64,000 nucleotides of DNA, taken from NCBI RefSeq assembly GCF_007833215.1, contig NZ_CP042239.1, positions 682,001 to 746,000 on the forward strand, given 5' to 3'. The notes beneath the pieces are model-generated. The model was not told the DNA's origin and did no database searches. It worked only from the letters and a program-made list of their open reading frames with translations. This document shows positions 17,403 to 26,599 of the stretch, piece after piece; within the stretch, counting starts at the first letter, position 1; each line of letters starts with the position of its first letter. This DNA is from Sphingomonas suaedae (GTDB lineage Bacteria; Pseudomonadota; Alphaproteobacteria; Sphingomonadales; Sphingomonadaceae). A program made the position numbers and the translations under genes.

Positions 17403-20400
17403 CGCACGGCTCAAAAAGGCTTCGATCGCCGCCGGGTTGGCCGGCTTGGCGACGACGTCCACGCCAAGCGCACGTGCACGCACGCGAACTTCGGCACCAC
17501 GCTCCGCTGTGACCAGCAGGGTAGCGAGTTCGGGGCGGCGCGCGCGCAGTTTTGCGATCAGCGCGAGCCCGGATTGCTCCGCGCCTAGCCGATAATCGAC
17601 CAGCGCGGCGTCGATGCCGTCGACAGCCGCCAACGCGTCGCGGGTCGTACCCACGCCGATCCCGCGATGACCGAGCGCTTCGAGCAGCGCGATCGTGGCC
17701 GCCACGATGCGCGGATCGTCATCGACGACCAGCACGCTGAGCGACCGATGCGCGAGGCGGGGCTCGGTCACGATCGGCGGCGGCAAAGGCACATCGTCAT
17801 GCGCCGGGAGCGTCAGGCTGAAGCAACTGCCGCGCCCGGGCCGCGACCGCACGTCCAATTGTCCGCCGATCAGCGGCACGATCCTGCGCACGAGCGCCAG
17901 TCCCAGGCCAAGTCCTTCCGCCTCGACGGTGCCAAGCCGGGTGAATTCGGCGAAAATCTGCGAGACCTGATCGGGTGGAATGCCGACGCCGGTATCGATG
18001 ATATCGATCCGCCAACAGGCACCGCGCCTGCGAACGCCGATCAGGACGCCGCCGCGTTCCGTGTAGCGCACCGCATTGCTGAGGATGTTCTGGAGAACCG
18101 AGCGTAGCAGCCCGACGTCGCACTGCACGGTTCCCCGCAGATTGACGGCGCGGAGGCTCAACCCTTTGCCTAGCGCAGTGGGGCGGAAGCTCTCGCTCAG
18201 TTCCGACAGGAACGGCCGGAGCGGGATACGGACAGGTTCGGGCGTCACCCCGCCCGCATCGAGCCTGCTTATGTCGAGCAGCGAGCGCAGCAGGTCCTCC
18301 GCCGCCAGCAAGGACTGTTCGACCTGGCTCAGCAGGCCGGTCTGTCCTGGCGTCGCGTCCCGGCTCAGCGCATTGGTGAACAGGCGTGCCGCGTGGAGCG
18401 GCTGGAGCAGGTCATGGCTGGCGGCCGCCAGAAAGCGGGTCTTGTCGCGGTCGGCCGCCGCAAGCCGTTGGTTGGCGTCGCGCAGTTCCATCGTGCGCTG
18501 CTCGACCCGATGCTCAAGCTCGTTCAGCGTCGTGCGCAGCGCGGCGCGCATACGCGCTTCCTCACTGATGTCTGTGAACGACATGACATAGCCCCCGCCG
18601 GGCATCGGACCGCCCACGGTCTTGATCGTCTTTCCATCATGCCGTTGCCGTTCGAAATGATGCGGCTGGCCGTTGCGGAGGTGATCGAGCCGCTTGCGAA
18701 CATGCATTTCGACATCGCCGGGTCCGAAGTCGCCATGGCGCGCATTGTGCCGGATCAGCGCCGCGACCGGTGCGCCGACATAGACCATGTCGGGCGGGTA
18801 ATCGAACAGGTCGAGATAGCGGCTGTTCCACGCAACGAGGTTGAGGTCGGCGTCGACAACGCTGATGCCGGCATCGATATTCTCGAACGTCGAGGCCAGC
18901 AGCTTGCGCGAAAATTGCAGGCTCGCCCCGCCCTCATCGAGCAGGCGCGCGACGTCGTGCACGCTCAACTTTCCGCCCGCCAGCGCAGAGGCCACCAGCG
19001 CGCGCGCCGATGACGATCCCACTACCTGCGCGATCAGTGTGCGCGCGCGGCGTGCCGAGCGCCGGTCGACCGGCGCCGCCGGATCGACTCCGCTGAACGC
19101 CCGCTCGGCTTCCTCCCGACCCACGAAACTGCCGGTAAGCTGCACCAGATCGCGCTGATTGCTGATCAGACGTTCGCCGCCAAACATGCGCGGAAGCTGC
19201 GGTGTCTTCAGTCCGCGTGCTGCGATCGCCCCGAAGACGGCGAGGTTGGCGCCGACGCTCCAGATCACCCCATGGGTGAGCGGCGTCGCCGACCCGATGC
19301 CCAGCAGATTGGTCGGGTCGATCAGCGTGCCCTTCAGCGCGGCGATGAAGCTTTCCGGGAGCACTGGCGGGAGCGCCAGCGTATAGAGCCAGAAGATCAG
19401 CCCGGCGCACAGGCTCGCCCGCGCCGCCAGCGCATCGCGGTTCTTGCCCGTCGCCGCGAGGATGAGGTGCGGGACGAACTGCGCCATCGCCGCAAAGGCG
19501 ATCAGGCCGATCGATGCGAGCGTGTCCTGCGACGACACGAGGAGCGCCCAGGCAAGGCCCAACAGCATGATGACGAGGATCGTGGCGCGGCGCAGCCGGA
19601 GCATCCGCTGGCCCATCGCTCCCGAAGTTCCCGCGCTGGCCAGCACGCGTCGCCGCACCAGCGTGGGGAAAAGCAGGTCGTTCGACACCATCGTCGCGAG
19701 CGCCGTGGAGTCCACGATCGCCATCGACGCCGCGGCGCTGACCCCGCCCAGCAGCGCCGCCGCAAGAACGAGGCCCTGCTCCCGCGCGGCCGGCAGTTCC
19801 AGGACGTACACGTCGGGAGAAACGCTCGGGTCGAGCAGCATCGTGCCGGCCAGCGCGATCGGGAGGATCACCACCGCCATCAGGCCCAGATACGCCGCCA
19901 GCCCGAAGCGGGCCCGGACGAAATCGCCCGGCTGGCGTGCCTCGACCAGACCCATATAGAATTGCCGGGGCAGGACGATGATCGCGGGCATGGCGATCAG
20001 GAAGATGATCGCGACTTCAAGTGACATGCGATCCGCACGGAAGCTATGCTGGAACCGCTCGAGCCCGCCCTGCAACGCCGCAGCGTCGGCGTTCGCGATC
20101 ACCATGATCGCGATGCCCGCCACAAGCACCAGCGCCAGCAGCTTGATGACGGATTCGAGCGCGATCGCGTAGAGCAGTCCCTCGCTGCGTCCGGCCAGTT
20201 CGAACCGTCGCGCACCGAACAGCGCGGCGAAGATCGCAAGCAGCGGCGCGGCGACCAGCATTGCGGGCACGCTGACGTCCGCGCCGGAAACGATCGACAA
20301 CGCCGCGCCGATCGAGCGAAGCTGCAATGCGATATAGGGGATCGTGCCGAGCAGGGCGATCGTCGTCACCAGCCGCGCCACGACGATATCATGGCCGAAT

Positions 20401-20723
20401 CGCGCGGCGATGAAGTCGGATACTGTGGTTGCGCGCTCTTCGGCCACCGCATCGGCCAGGCGCCGCAGAAATCGCGGGGCGACCAGCAGCAGCAGGATTG
20501 GAGCGGCGTAGATCGGAAGATAGCTCCAGCCGTCGCGCACGGCGCTGCCGACGGCGCCGTAAAAGGTCCAACTGGTGCAATAGACCCCGAGCGCCAGCGT
20601 GTAGGCGCTTAGGCGCAAGCGCGCATTTGCGCGCTTTGCACCCTGTCTCTCGACGATTGCCGCGACCGCGAACATCAGGACCACGAGCGCGAGAGCGACC
20701 AGGGACGAGAGATGGAGGCTCAT
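17376..20723 (-). CDS. hybrid histidine kinase with SLC5 transporter-like sensor
   Basis: A 1115-residue membrane kinase. Residues about 1-500 form a sodium:solute symporter (SLC5/PutP-like) module of roughly 12-13 helices, with GVYCTSWTFYGAVG near the start. A PAS domain follows around 605-725 (ENIDAGISVVDADLNLVAWN), then HisKA with phosphorylated H770 in AASHDLLQPLHAARL, HATPase (NILSNAVRYTERGG, DTGVGIP, GLGLGLALVRRI) and a C-terminal receiver with D1043 in ALVDYRLG. This is the CbrA-type plan, in which a transporter-like domain controls a kinase that often governs carbon source use. The gene converges with and overlaps the response regulator gene. Confidence 0.93.
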   Translation of the reverse strand: MSLHLSSLVALALVVLMFAVAAIVERQGAKRANARLRLSAYTLALGVYCTSWTFYGAVGSAVRDGWSYLPIYAAPILLLLVAPRFLRRLADAVAEERATTVSDFIAARFGHDIVVARLVTTIALLGTIPYIALQLRSIGAALSIVSGADVSVPAMLVAAPLLAIFAALFGARRFELAGRSEGLLYAIALESVIKLLALVLVAGIAIMVIANADAAALQGGLERFQHSFRADRMSLEVAIIFLIAMPAIIVLPRQFYMGLVEARQPGDFVRARFGLAAYLGLMAVVILPIALAGTMLLDPSVSPDVYVLELPAAREQGLVLAAALLGGVSAAASMAIVDSTALATMVSNDLLFPTLVRRRVLASAGTSGAMGQRMLRLRRATILVIMLLGLAWALLVSSQDTLASIGLIAFAAMAQFVPHLILAATGKNRDALAARASLCAGLIFWLYTLALPPVLPESFIAALKGTLIDPTNLLGIGSATPLTHGVIWSVGANLAVFGAIAARGLKTPQLPRMFGGERLISNQRDLVQLTGSFVGREEAERAFSGVDPAAPVDRRSARRARTLIAQVVGSSSARALVASALAGGKLSVHDVARLLDEGGASLQFSRKLLASTFENIDAGISVVDADLNLVAWNSRYLDLFDYPPDMVYVGAPVAALIRHNARHGDFGPGDVEMHVRKRLDHLRNGQPHHFERQRHDGKTIKTVGGPMPGGGYVMSFTDISEEARMRAALRTTLNELEHRVEQRTMELRDANQRLAAADRDKTRFLAAASHDLLQPLHAARLFTNALSRDATPGQTGLLSQVEQSLLAAEDLLRSLLDISRLDAGGVTPEPVRIPLRPFLSELSESFRPTALGKGLSLRAVNLRGTVQCDVGLLRSVLQNILSNAVRYTERGGVLIGVRRRGACWRIDIIDTGVGIPPDQVSQIFAEFTRLGTVEAEGLGLGLALVRRIVPLIGGQLDVRSRPGRGSCFSLTLPAHDDVPLPPPIVTEPRLAHRSLSVLVVDDDPRIVAATIALLEALGHRGIGVGTTRDALAAVDGIDAALVDYRLGAEQSGLALIAKLRARRPELATLLVTAERGAEVRVRARALGVDVVAKPANPAAIEAFLSRASVPQIDPE

Positions 20724-20886
20724 GCGACGCTGCCTAGCACGACCAGCATCGGGGTCACCAAGATTGTCTGATTTTTGACGTAATGAAACCGAGGAGGATC
20801 GCCAGCTCGCGGTCTCAGACGCCGTTAGCGTCGCAAAGCCGACGGTGCAAAACCCGGATAACGCGCGGCGAGGATCTAGGGGAAAA

Positions 20887-20933
20887 TGGTGGACGCACTT
20901 GGGCTCGAACCAAGGACCCGCTGATTAAGAGTC
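20887..20933 (-). other. 3' fragment of tRNA-Lys(CTT), probable integration att site
   Basis: On the minus strand these 47 bases reproduce the 3' half of a tRNA: GACTCTTAATCAG (anticodon loop with CTT), variable part, a perfect T arm (CTTGG, loop TTCGAGC, CCAAG) and the encoded CCACCA end at 20887-20892. The D arm and 5' acceptor strand are missing; sequence to the right of 20933 is AT-rich and unrelated. Such 3' fragments are left where tyrosine-recombinase elements integrate in a tRNA gene. By geometry the element would lie to the right, with the intact tRNA gene at its far end. Confidence 0.7.
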
Positions 20934-21297
20934 CCATCTAACATATTGTAAAACAAGCATTTAGCTGCATCCGTGCAACAGGTTACATATGACAAGCAAC
21001 AGTGTCGCAACGCGTCGAACGACACAAATTTGGGTACAGTGATTTAGGCCCGAGAAGAGGGGTAGGGCGTTCGCATCGCATCGCATCGGACAGAGCCGCG
21101 TGCCGACCCTACCCGCTCGCTCACGCGCACGACGCGGTGTGCTTGCGCCCCCCGAGGGGACCCAGGGCTTCTCATGGAACACAAGCAGGGTGAAGTGGTA
21201 GTCCAGGCAACGCGAACTGGCCTTACTGCAGGCGCGGTTCTACCGGGCATGATCTTCGGTCGGCGTCGCCTTTACCTTGTCGTGTGGGAGACGCGAG
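20934..21297. other. non-coding stretch next to tRNA fragment
   Basis: No supported gene. The first 60 bases are AT-rich (unusual for this window) and the rest holds a short GCATC tandem (around 21073-21087). The base composition and position fit the end of an integrated element. No integrase fragment could be recognised on either strand. Confidence 0.5.
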
Positions 21298-21504
21298 ATG
21301 ACCAATCAGAAGACTAATCGCGCCGAAGATGCTCGCCGACATGATGACAGCGATCTGATCGACGCAGTGGAGCTCGCCCCGAATGAAGGCGGTAGGTCTG
21401 GTGGCACGCTTCAGCGAGATATCGGGACAGGCGCAGAACAAGCTCGAGTTGTCGACGGCAAAACGGGCGTAACCCGCGTTCGCAAGGAGGATGAAATCGA
21501 TTGA
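21298..21504 (+). CDS. small hydrophilic hypothetical protein
   Basis: A 68-residue, highly charged protein starting MTNQKTNRAEDARRHDDSDL and ending VTRVRKEDEID. A GGGAG lies 9-13 bases upstream of ATG 21298. The pattern DLIDAVE then SGGTLQRDIGT then EQARV then GVTRV with an acidic end looks like a small family I associate with sphingomonad accessory DNA; this is recollection, not a verified match. No membrane segment, cysteine or known domain. Function unknown. Confidence 0.6.
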   Translation: MTNQKTNRAEDARRHDDSDLIDAVELAPNEGGRSGGTLQRDIGTGAEQARVVDGKTGVTRVRKEDEID

Positions 21505-22048
21505 CGCCGTCATCCCCTGCGCGCTCCGCCTCAACCGCCGGTCGATTTCCAGCGTCAAGGCCATCTACAAGCTTGGCCTAGATTTCGAGGAAACCACAAT
21601 AGCAGTGAAGCGGGGGCTCCTTTCCCGACTCGCGCGAGATTGCGATCATTTTTTCCAGGTCCTCGCTATTCAACGATCAGTTGGGCAGAGCGTAGGCGAT
21701 GAGTGCGTCGCCGATCGGCGTCTGAACGAAGCGATGGCCACCGGCCACGATCACGAGGGCCTTGCCTATCCACCGGCAGGAGGGATGTCCTGCCAGAGCG
21801 TCTCGCCGGGCCTCATGTCGGTCGCGCGAATGCCACCATGGGGCGGCCGTTTGCAAAGCAGGCCGGTGAGCTGGAGGCGCCATCGGAGATTGACCGCGAT
21901 GGTGTAAGAGTTTCCGGCCTGCGGGCCTTGCGGCCCGTGCCCGCTCTCGCCCATGTCGCCGCCATGCGTGCACCCCTTTGAATCCCGAGCGGGTACGGGG
22001 CCCTCCGCGCACATCCGCGAACTGACCCTGCGAGCGGGCCAGACCGGC
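21505..22048. other. gene-poor, probably decayed stretch
   Basis: Open frames exist on both strands but none has a recognisable domain or a convincing start. The best signal is a codon-biased minus-strand stretch treated separately (21677-21954). The rest looks like remnants between the att-like site and the GH130 gene. Confidence 0.4.
21677..21954 (-). pseudogene. possible frameshifted small ORF
   Basis: On the minus strand a high-GC3 frame starting at ATG 21954 (MGESGHGPQGPQ) runs to a stop after LWQDIPPAGG, while the adjacent frame continues with equally good codon use as GKALVIVAGGHRFVQTPIG and stops at 21677. The switch suggests a broken gene. No family was recognised; the call rests on codon bias only. 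Confidence 0.22.
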
Positions 22049-23167
22049 TTACTTGAACGTGCATTTGGGTATGTGGGTGATGCGGCTGGCAAGATCCGCC
22101 TCGCCAGAGGCAATGACATAATGATCCTTTTCTTCGGCGATGCCAGTCGTGAACACGACGTCGCGAACATACATCTTGTCTTCCAGCGGTGCGGTAAGCT
22201 CAGGCGCCGGTTCGAGCAGTGGCACATGATCGGAGCGAACAGTTCGCGATGGGTCGTCGCGATCAAGGATCGACCAATAGGTGCGATAGATACCGACGAT
22301 TTCCTTGGGCTCGACCCCGTGCCACAGGGTCAGCCAGCCCGCATCGGTCAGGATCGGGGGCGTGCCTCCACCCATGCGCGCGGTCGTTACTGTCGCCGCA
22401 TGCGGACGGATCCCGGGTTGACGGTGGGGCTTCCAGTGGAGCGCGTCAGGAGAGGTAGCAAGGTTGATCGACGGCCCGGCGCGCCACGCGCTGCCCGGCG
22501 GGTAGGCAAAGTAGAGATCGCCAAGTGGCCGGGTCTGCGCCCAGTAGCGATCTCCGATCAGACCTTCGAAGATCAGCATGTCCTTGTTCTGGTGGTCCAG
22601 CACAATGTCCTCGAACGCGAAGTCAAGCCCGCTGCGGGAGGAGTAGAGCGTGGTCGAGTGCCGTTCGGGGCTGACCGAGCACGTGGTCATCAGCCAGCGA
22701 TCGCCGACCCTGGAGACACGCGCATCTTCGACGCCGTAGCATTGGAAGCTGCCCTGCGGCTCGATCGCCTTGTCATAATGGACGGCAACCACTTGCAGCC
22801 CGTCAGAACTCAATTCAACCGGGAGGATCCACGACAGGGACGTCAGCGCCATCACCCTCCACCGGCCGCCCCGGATCAGGAATTTGCGCGGGTCGGCGGT
22901 ATCGACCAGATCGAGCGGCCAGGCGTCGAGCACATAGCGACCCGCGTCCCATCGAATGGCATGGATATGACCATCGAAGATCGGTTGACGCAGCGCCTCG
23001 GCAACGCGGACGAACATTGCCAGATTGCCGTTCGGCAACCGGGTAAGGCCGGGATTGAACGCGCCGAGCACATAGGTCTCTGCATCGAAATGCCCTGCGA
23101 GCGGCGAACGCGTCAGATCTACATCGTCGGGGCCGAAGACCAGCCGGTCGATGGCGTAGCGGGTCAT
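22049..23167 (-). CDS. glycoside hydrolase family 130 protein (mannoside phosphorylase-like)
   Basis: A 372-residue five-bladed beta-propeller enzyme of the GH130 type. Visible family features: FNPGLTRLPNGNLAMFVRV near the start, GVEDARVSRVGDRWLMT with the catalytic aspartate region, and GGGTPPILTDAGWLTLWHG, which shapes the phosphate/acceptor site. GH130 members are beta-mannoside phosphorylases or hydrolases that work in the cytoplasm; no signal peptide is present here. The ATG overlaps the SDR stop (ATGA, 23164-23167), so it is the last gene of the KGG-toroid-SDR-GH130 operon. Phosphorolysis versus hydrolysis and the exact disaccharide cannot be decided from the sequence. Confidence 0.9.
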   Translation of the reverse strand: MTRYAIDRLVFGPDDVDLTRSPLAGHFDAETYVLGAFNPGLTRLPNGNLAMFVRVAEALRQPIFDGHIHAIRWDAGRYVLDAWPLDLVDTADPRKFLIRGGRWRVMALTSLSWILPVELSSDGLQVVAVHYDKAIEPQGSFQCYGVEDARVSRVGDRWLMTTCSVSPERHSTTLYSSRSGLDFAFEDIVLDHQNKDMLIFEGLIGDRYWAQTRPLGDLYFAYPPGSAWRAGPSINLATSPDALHWKPHRQPGIRPHAATVTTARMGGGTPPILTDAGWLTLWHGVEPKEIVGIYRTYWSILDRDDPSRTVRSDHVPLLEPAPELTAPLEDKMYVRDVVFTTGIAEEKDHYVIASGEADLASRITHIPKCTFK

Positions 23168-23946
23168 TCGGCACCCTCGGCGCGCGGGGCGATCACCACC
23201 TGCTGCACTACCGAGCGCCGCGGCTGGGTCAGTACATAATGGACGCCGACCGCGATGTCTTCGGCGCGCAGCATCGTCTCATCGTTGATCGCCTGTGCCT
23301 GTTCCTCGGCGGTGTAGCTTTCATATTGAAAGTCGGCGCCGGTCTTGGCCGGCTCGATGTTGCACACCTTGATACCCTTGGGGCCCAGTTCCTTGCGCAG
23401 CGCCTCGGCAAAGCCCGCGACGCCGGCCTTCATGCCTGCATAGACGCTTCCATCGCCGCCAAGCAGATGTGCGGAGACCGATCCGATGAACACGATGTCG
23501 CCCCGGTTCTTCATTACCTTCGCCGCGGCATAGGCAGTGGTGAGATAGGCGGTGAAGTCGACAGCGATGGCATAGCGCAGTGCCTGCGCATCCATCGTCG
23601 TCAGCCCCTGCGCCGGGATCGCCGCGTTGATGATGGCGATGTCGAAATCGCCGAAATAGTCGCGCGCCGCCTCGACGAAGTGGTCGACCCCATCGGTGTC
23701 GCCCAGATCGACATTGATGCCGTCGCCCTTGCCGACTTCGCGGATCCGCGCGAGGCCGTCCTCGAGATGCTGGGGATCGCGGCCGCACACGAACACGTCG
23801 ACACCTTCCGACGCCAGCAGAACGGCGATCGCCCGACCGATCCCTGTGGTTCCGCCGGTGACGATGGCCTTGCGACCCTGCAGGCGCGGCCTATCGGTAT
23901 GCGCGTCTGCGAGATCGCGGACCGGGGGTTGCGCCAGATCGGACAT
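23164..23946 (-). CDS. SDR family oxidoreductase
   Basis: A 260-residue SDR: cofactor motif TGGTTGIG at 30-37, NAAI at 107-110 in place of the usual NNAG, S156/S158, and the catalytic pair Y169-x-x-x-K173 (YAGMK). ATG 23946 is chosen because a perfect GGAGGAGA lies 7 bases upstream; an in-frame ATG at 23964 would place that ribosome site inside the coding region and overlap the stop of the preceding gene. The C-terminus overlaps the GH130 start. It probably oxidises or reduces a sugar or sugar derivative tied to the mannoside chemistry of its neighbour, which is inference. Confidence 0.9.
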   Translation of the reverse strand: MSDLAQPPVRDLADAHTDRPRLQGRKAIVTGGTTGIGRAIAVLLASEGVDVFVCGRDPQHLEDGLARIREVGKGDGINVDLGDTDGVDHFVEAARDYFGDFDIAIINAAIPAQGLTTMDAQALRYAIAVDFTAYLTTAYAAAKVMKNRGDIVFIGSVSAHLLGGDGSVYAGMKAGVAGFAEALRKELGPKGIKVCNIEPAKTGADFQYESYTAEEQAQAINDETMLRAEDIAVGVHYVLTQPRRSVVQQVVIAPRAEGAE

Positions 23947-23960
23947 CCATTCTCCTCCAT

Positions 23961-26210
23961 TCACCAGGTGAGATCGATCCGCCCGGAGGCGGGAATGCGA
24001 TATTCGATGCGGTCAGCATGGCTGCCGCACGGTCGAAGCCGGTCGCCTACCGATGTCGATACGGTGAACTCTGGAAGCCGCGCGCGCCCGGCACGGAACA
24101 GGATCAATTGCGCCTCGCGCTCTTCGGCCCCGCCCAGCTGAAATCGGATCGTCCGCGCGGTGGGACGCTCGCTTGCCAGCAGGAAATGGTCGCAGAAGAT
24201 GCGAAAAGGCGCATCGCTGACATGGTGAAAGCACCGGCTCGCGAAGACAAAAGCTGCCCCGCAGCCGTAGATTTCCTGCCCGACCTGACCCGCCTGTTGC
24301 CCGTCGACATAGAGATCCTCGACCGGAAAGGAGAGGCGGCGGTCGACATGGCCATTCTTGTCGCGCTGCTCGGGGCTGACGGCGTCTTCGGGCAGCGCGT
24401 CAGGATAATAATACCAGGCGCGGTTCGATGCGTGGCGGCAATATTCGCTGAGTAGCAGCCGAACCGCCGGGTCGAGGTCTGGGCCGCTATCCTTGAGATA
24501 GCGCTCGAATGCCGCAAAGCTGTCGAAACATTCGTAGATCGCCATATAGGGCGCGTCGTGCAGCGCGGTCGCGCCGAGAAAGTTCGTGTAGTGGCGCGCA
24601 TGGCCGATCTCCGACTCCCACATCGCGGTGTTGTGGAAGAAGCTCGCGAGGTAGACATAGCTCTGGCGCAGATAGCGCTCCTCGCTGGTGATCCGCCACA
24701 GCCGCATACAGGCGGCCGCACCCCATGCGGTGAGGTTGGCCTGATAGTTGAGTTCGAACCGCATGCCCTTGGCCGCGTCGATCGCGGCGCGCGCCTCGCC
24801 GAGATAGGTCTTGTCGTCGGTCAGTTCGAATGCCTGGACCATGACATAGGCGTAAATGCCGCCGACATCGGTCTGGCCGTATCCTTCGTCGTCGCGCGCT
24901 TCCTGGATCACTCGGAAATCGCGCACATCATACTGGATCGGCCATCGGTAGTCGAAGTGACGCGCCGCCTTGGTGCCGTAACCGACCGATTTTTCGAACA
25001 GCCGCATCGCCTGCTTGTCGCCGTCGATCGCAAGCCGACCAAGCTGCAAGAGCGGATGATATAGATACCAGCTATCGACCGCGTTTTTGTCCTTGTCCTT
25101 GCCGACATTGGGCAGGTAGCGGCGCAGCGTCTTGATCTTCGGATCGTAAAATTTGCCGAGCCCTGCGGCGAGATCCGCGCCGATGGCTACCGGCTGGCCG
25201 GTCCAGACCTCATAGTCGCGGATCGCCGCCAGCACCGAGAGCTGGACCATCGAGTCGGGATATTCCGCGCCGGTATAGGGATGGAGATAGCGATATCCGT
25301 AATGACGGATCGTCGCCTCCGGCGCTGCCGCGAGATCACGCAACGTCCGCTCGGCGCGCGCCGGCCAGTCGTGGAATGCGCAATCGGGGGTGCCTACCTT
25401 GTGCAGGACGCTACCCAGCAGCGACAGGTAACGACGCGCCATCTCCTGCTCGTCGCTCCCGACGTCGTCGTGAAAAGCGAGCAGCGCGTCGGACAGCAGG
25501 GTTGATCGATCGGCGGGCAAGGGATCGTCGGGCGGCGTGCCCTGCTGCGGCGGTGTAGGAAGCAGATAGCCGATTTCGGGCCATATCCCGCCGACGGCAC
25601 CATCCGGCTTGGTGCCGGTTGCGCGAAAATAGGGATTCAGCGCTGTGAGGTTCTGGAAGTAGAGCACGCTTCCGAAAGCTGGCTCTTCCAGCCGGAAATA
25701 AATCGCGCCGCTGTTGAGCCCGCGCTGGGCGGCTTCGACTTTGCCGCGCGCGCGTAGCGGGTCGCCGTGCGCATCGATCGGATAGAGGTCGCGCGGGACG
25801 AATGAGGTCAGCAATGGAGAGGTCGGCTCGACGCTCGTGGTGACCCGCAGGACAGGGACGGCCTCGTCGTGAAGCGTAAGCGCAATGTGGTGAATGCCGA
25901 GAAGGCTGGAGACCCTGATCCGTGCGGCTTCGCCAGGCCGGGGCTCTATCAGGTCCACCGCGTCATATCCGGCAGGCAGAAACGCCGCACGCAGCGCCAC
26001 ACCGCCCAGGTCCGCGCGGCGTGTAATCACCCAGATCGCATCGTGAGCGCTTGCCAGTGTCACCCAGCGTTCACCCAGGTCGAACCGGTCCAGTTCGCGC
26101 AGCGCACCCTTGGCCAACATGTCTCGCACGAGCAGGGTGCCGGGCGACACTCTGTGGGCGGCGCTTTGTGCGGTCGCAGCCTTTGGCGCAGGTTTTGCCG
26201 CGTCAGCCAT
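23961..26210 (-). CDS. large cytoplasmic helical-toroid-like protein of unknown function
   Basis: A 749-residue protein starting at ATG 26210 (MADAAKPAPKAATAQ), eight bases before the end of the KGG gene. An in-frame ATG at 26333 would run through that gene and is rejected. No signal peptide. After an N-terminal beta-rich part (about 30-230) there is a long helical region with aromatic repeats (HYGYRYLHPYTGAEYPDS, ARHFDYRWPIQYDVRD, HARHYTNFLGATALHDAPY), then a beta-rich tail. This looks like a six-hairpin (alpha/alpha)6 carbohydrate-active fold but I cannot assign a family. Operon context with GH130 and an SDR suggests glycan processing. Confidence 0.8.
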   Translation of the reverse strand: MADAAKPAPKAATAQSAAHRVSPGTLLVRDMLAKGALRELDRFDLGERWVTLASAHDAIWVITRRADLGGVALRAAFLPAGYDAVDLIEPRPGEAARIRVSSLLGIHHIALTLHDEAVPVLRVTTSVEPTSPLLTSFVPRDLYPIDAHGDPLRARGKVEAAQRGLNSGAIYFRLEEPAFGSVLYFQNLTALNPYFRATGTKPDGAVGGIWPEIGYLLPTPPQQGTPPDDPLPADRSTLLSDALLAFHDDVGSDEQEMARRYLSLLGSVLHKVGTPDCAFHDWPARAERTLRDLAAAPEATIRHYGYRYLHPYTGAEYPDSMVQLSVLAAIRDYEVWTGQPVAIGADLAAGLGKFYDPKIKTLRRYLPNVGKDKDKNAVDSWYLYHPLLQLGRLAIDGDKQAMRLFEKSVGYGTKAARHFDYRWPIQYDVRDFRVIQEARDDEGYGQTDVGGIYAYVMVQAFELTDDKTYLGEARAAIDAAKGMRFELNYQANLTAWGAAACMRLWRITSEERYLRQSYVYLASFFHNTAMWESEIGHARHYTNFLGATALHDAPYMAIYECFDSFAAFERYLKDSGPDLDPAVRLLLSEYCRHASNRAWYYYPDALPEDAVSPEQRDKNGHVDRRLSFPVEDLYVDGQQAGQVGQEIYGCGAAFVFASRCFHHVSDAPFRIFCDHFLLASERPTARTIRFQLGGAEEREAQLILFRAGRARLPEFTVSTSVGDRLRPCGSHADRIEYRIPASGRIDLTW

Positions 26211-26499
26211 TGCCGTTCTTGCGGCGCGTTTCCCAACCCTTTTTAGCTGCTGCAGAGCGATCGGCGGCGCTTTGGCTGGAGCCGCCTTTTCGGCCTCCCT
26301 TGCGCGCACTTTCGTGGCTGTCCTTCTTGCCACGACCGGAGCCGGACTTGTTACCGCCGCCCGATTCTTTGTTCACCGTAGCCCAGGCGCGGCGCTCGGC
26401 TTCCTTGTGGCTGACGCCGCGATCCTCATACCCTTCCTCGATATGCTCGGCCTTGCGCTTCTGCTTGTCGGTATATTTGTCCTTGTCGCCGCGTGGCAT
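26203..26499 (-). CDS. KGG-type small basic protein (plasmid stabilisation protein-like)
   Basis: A 98-residue very basic, low-complexity protein: MPRGDKDKYTDKQKRKAEHI, EEGYEDRGVSHKEAERRAWATVN, then Gly/Ser/Lys-rich repeats RKGGRKGG and KGWETRRKNGNG. It matches the pattern of short proteins annotated as plasmid stabilisation protein in alphaproteobacteria, and its tail resembles KGG stress-protein repeats. GGGAGA sits 7 bases upstream of ATG 26499. Its 3' end overlaps the start of the toroid gene by eight bases. Actual function is not established; DNA or RNA contact is plausible from the charge. Confidence 0.85.
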   Translation of the reverse strand: MPRGDKDKYTDKQKRKAEHIEEGYEDRGVSHKEAERRAWATVNKESGGGNKSGSGRGKKDSHESARKGGRKGGSSQSAADRSAAAKKGWETRRKNGNG

Positions 26500-26599
26500 G
26501 GCGTTTCTCCCATCCGCGATGGATGGCGCTCAAGCGTTTGTGGACGGGCTTGGTTCCGGTGTCCCTCAGCAACTAACATATGTTAGGAAAACAATTTTT

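Noticed and set aside
20934..22048. Integrase or recombinase gene next to the tRNA fragment
   Set aside because: No tyrosine-recombinase motif (R...H-x-x-R...Y) was recognised in any frame of the gene-poor zone.
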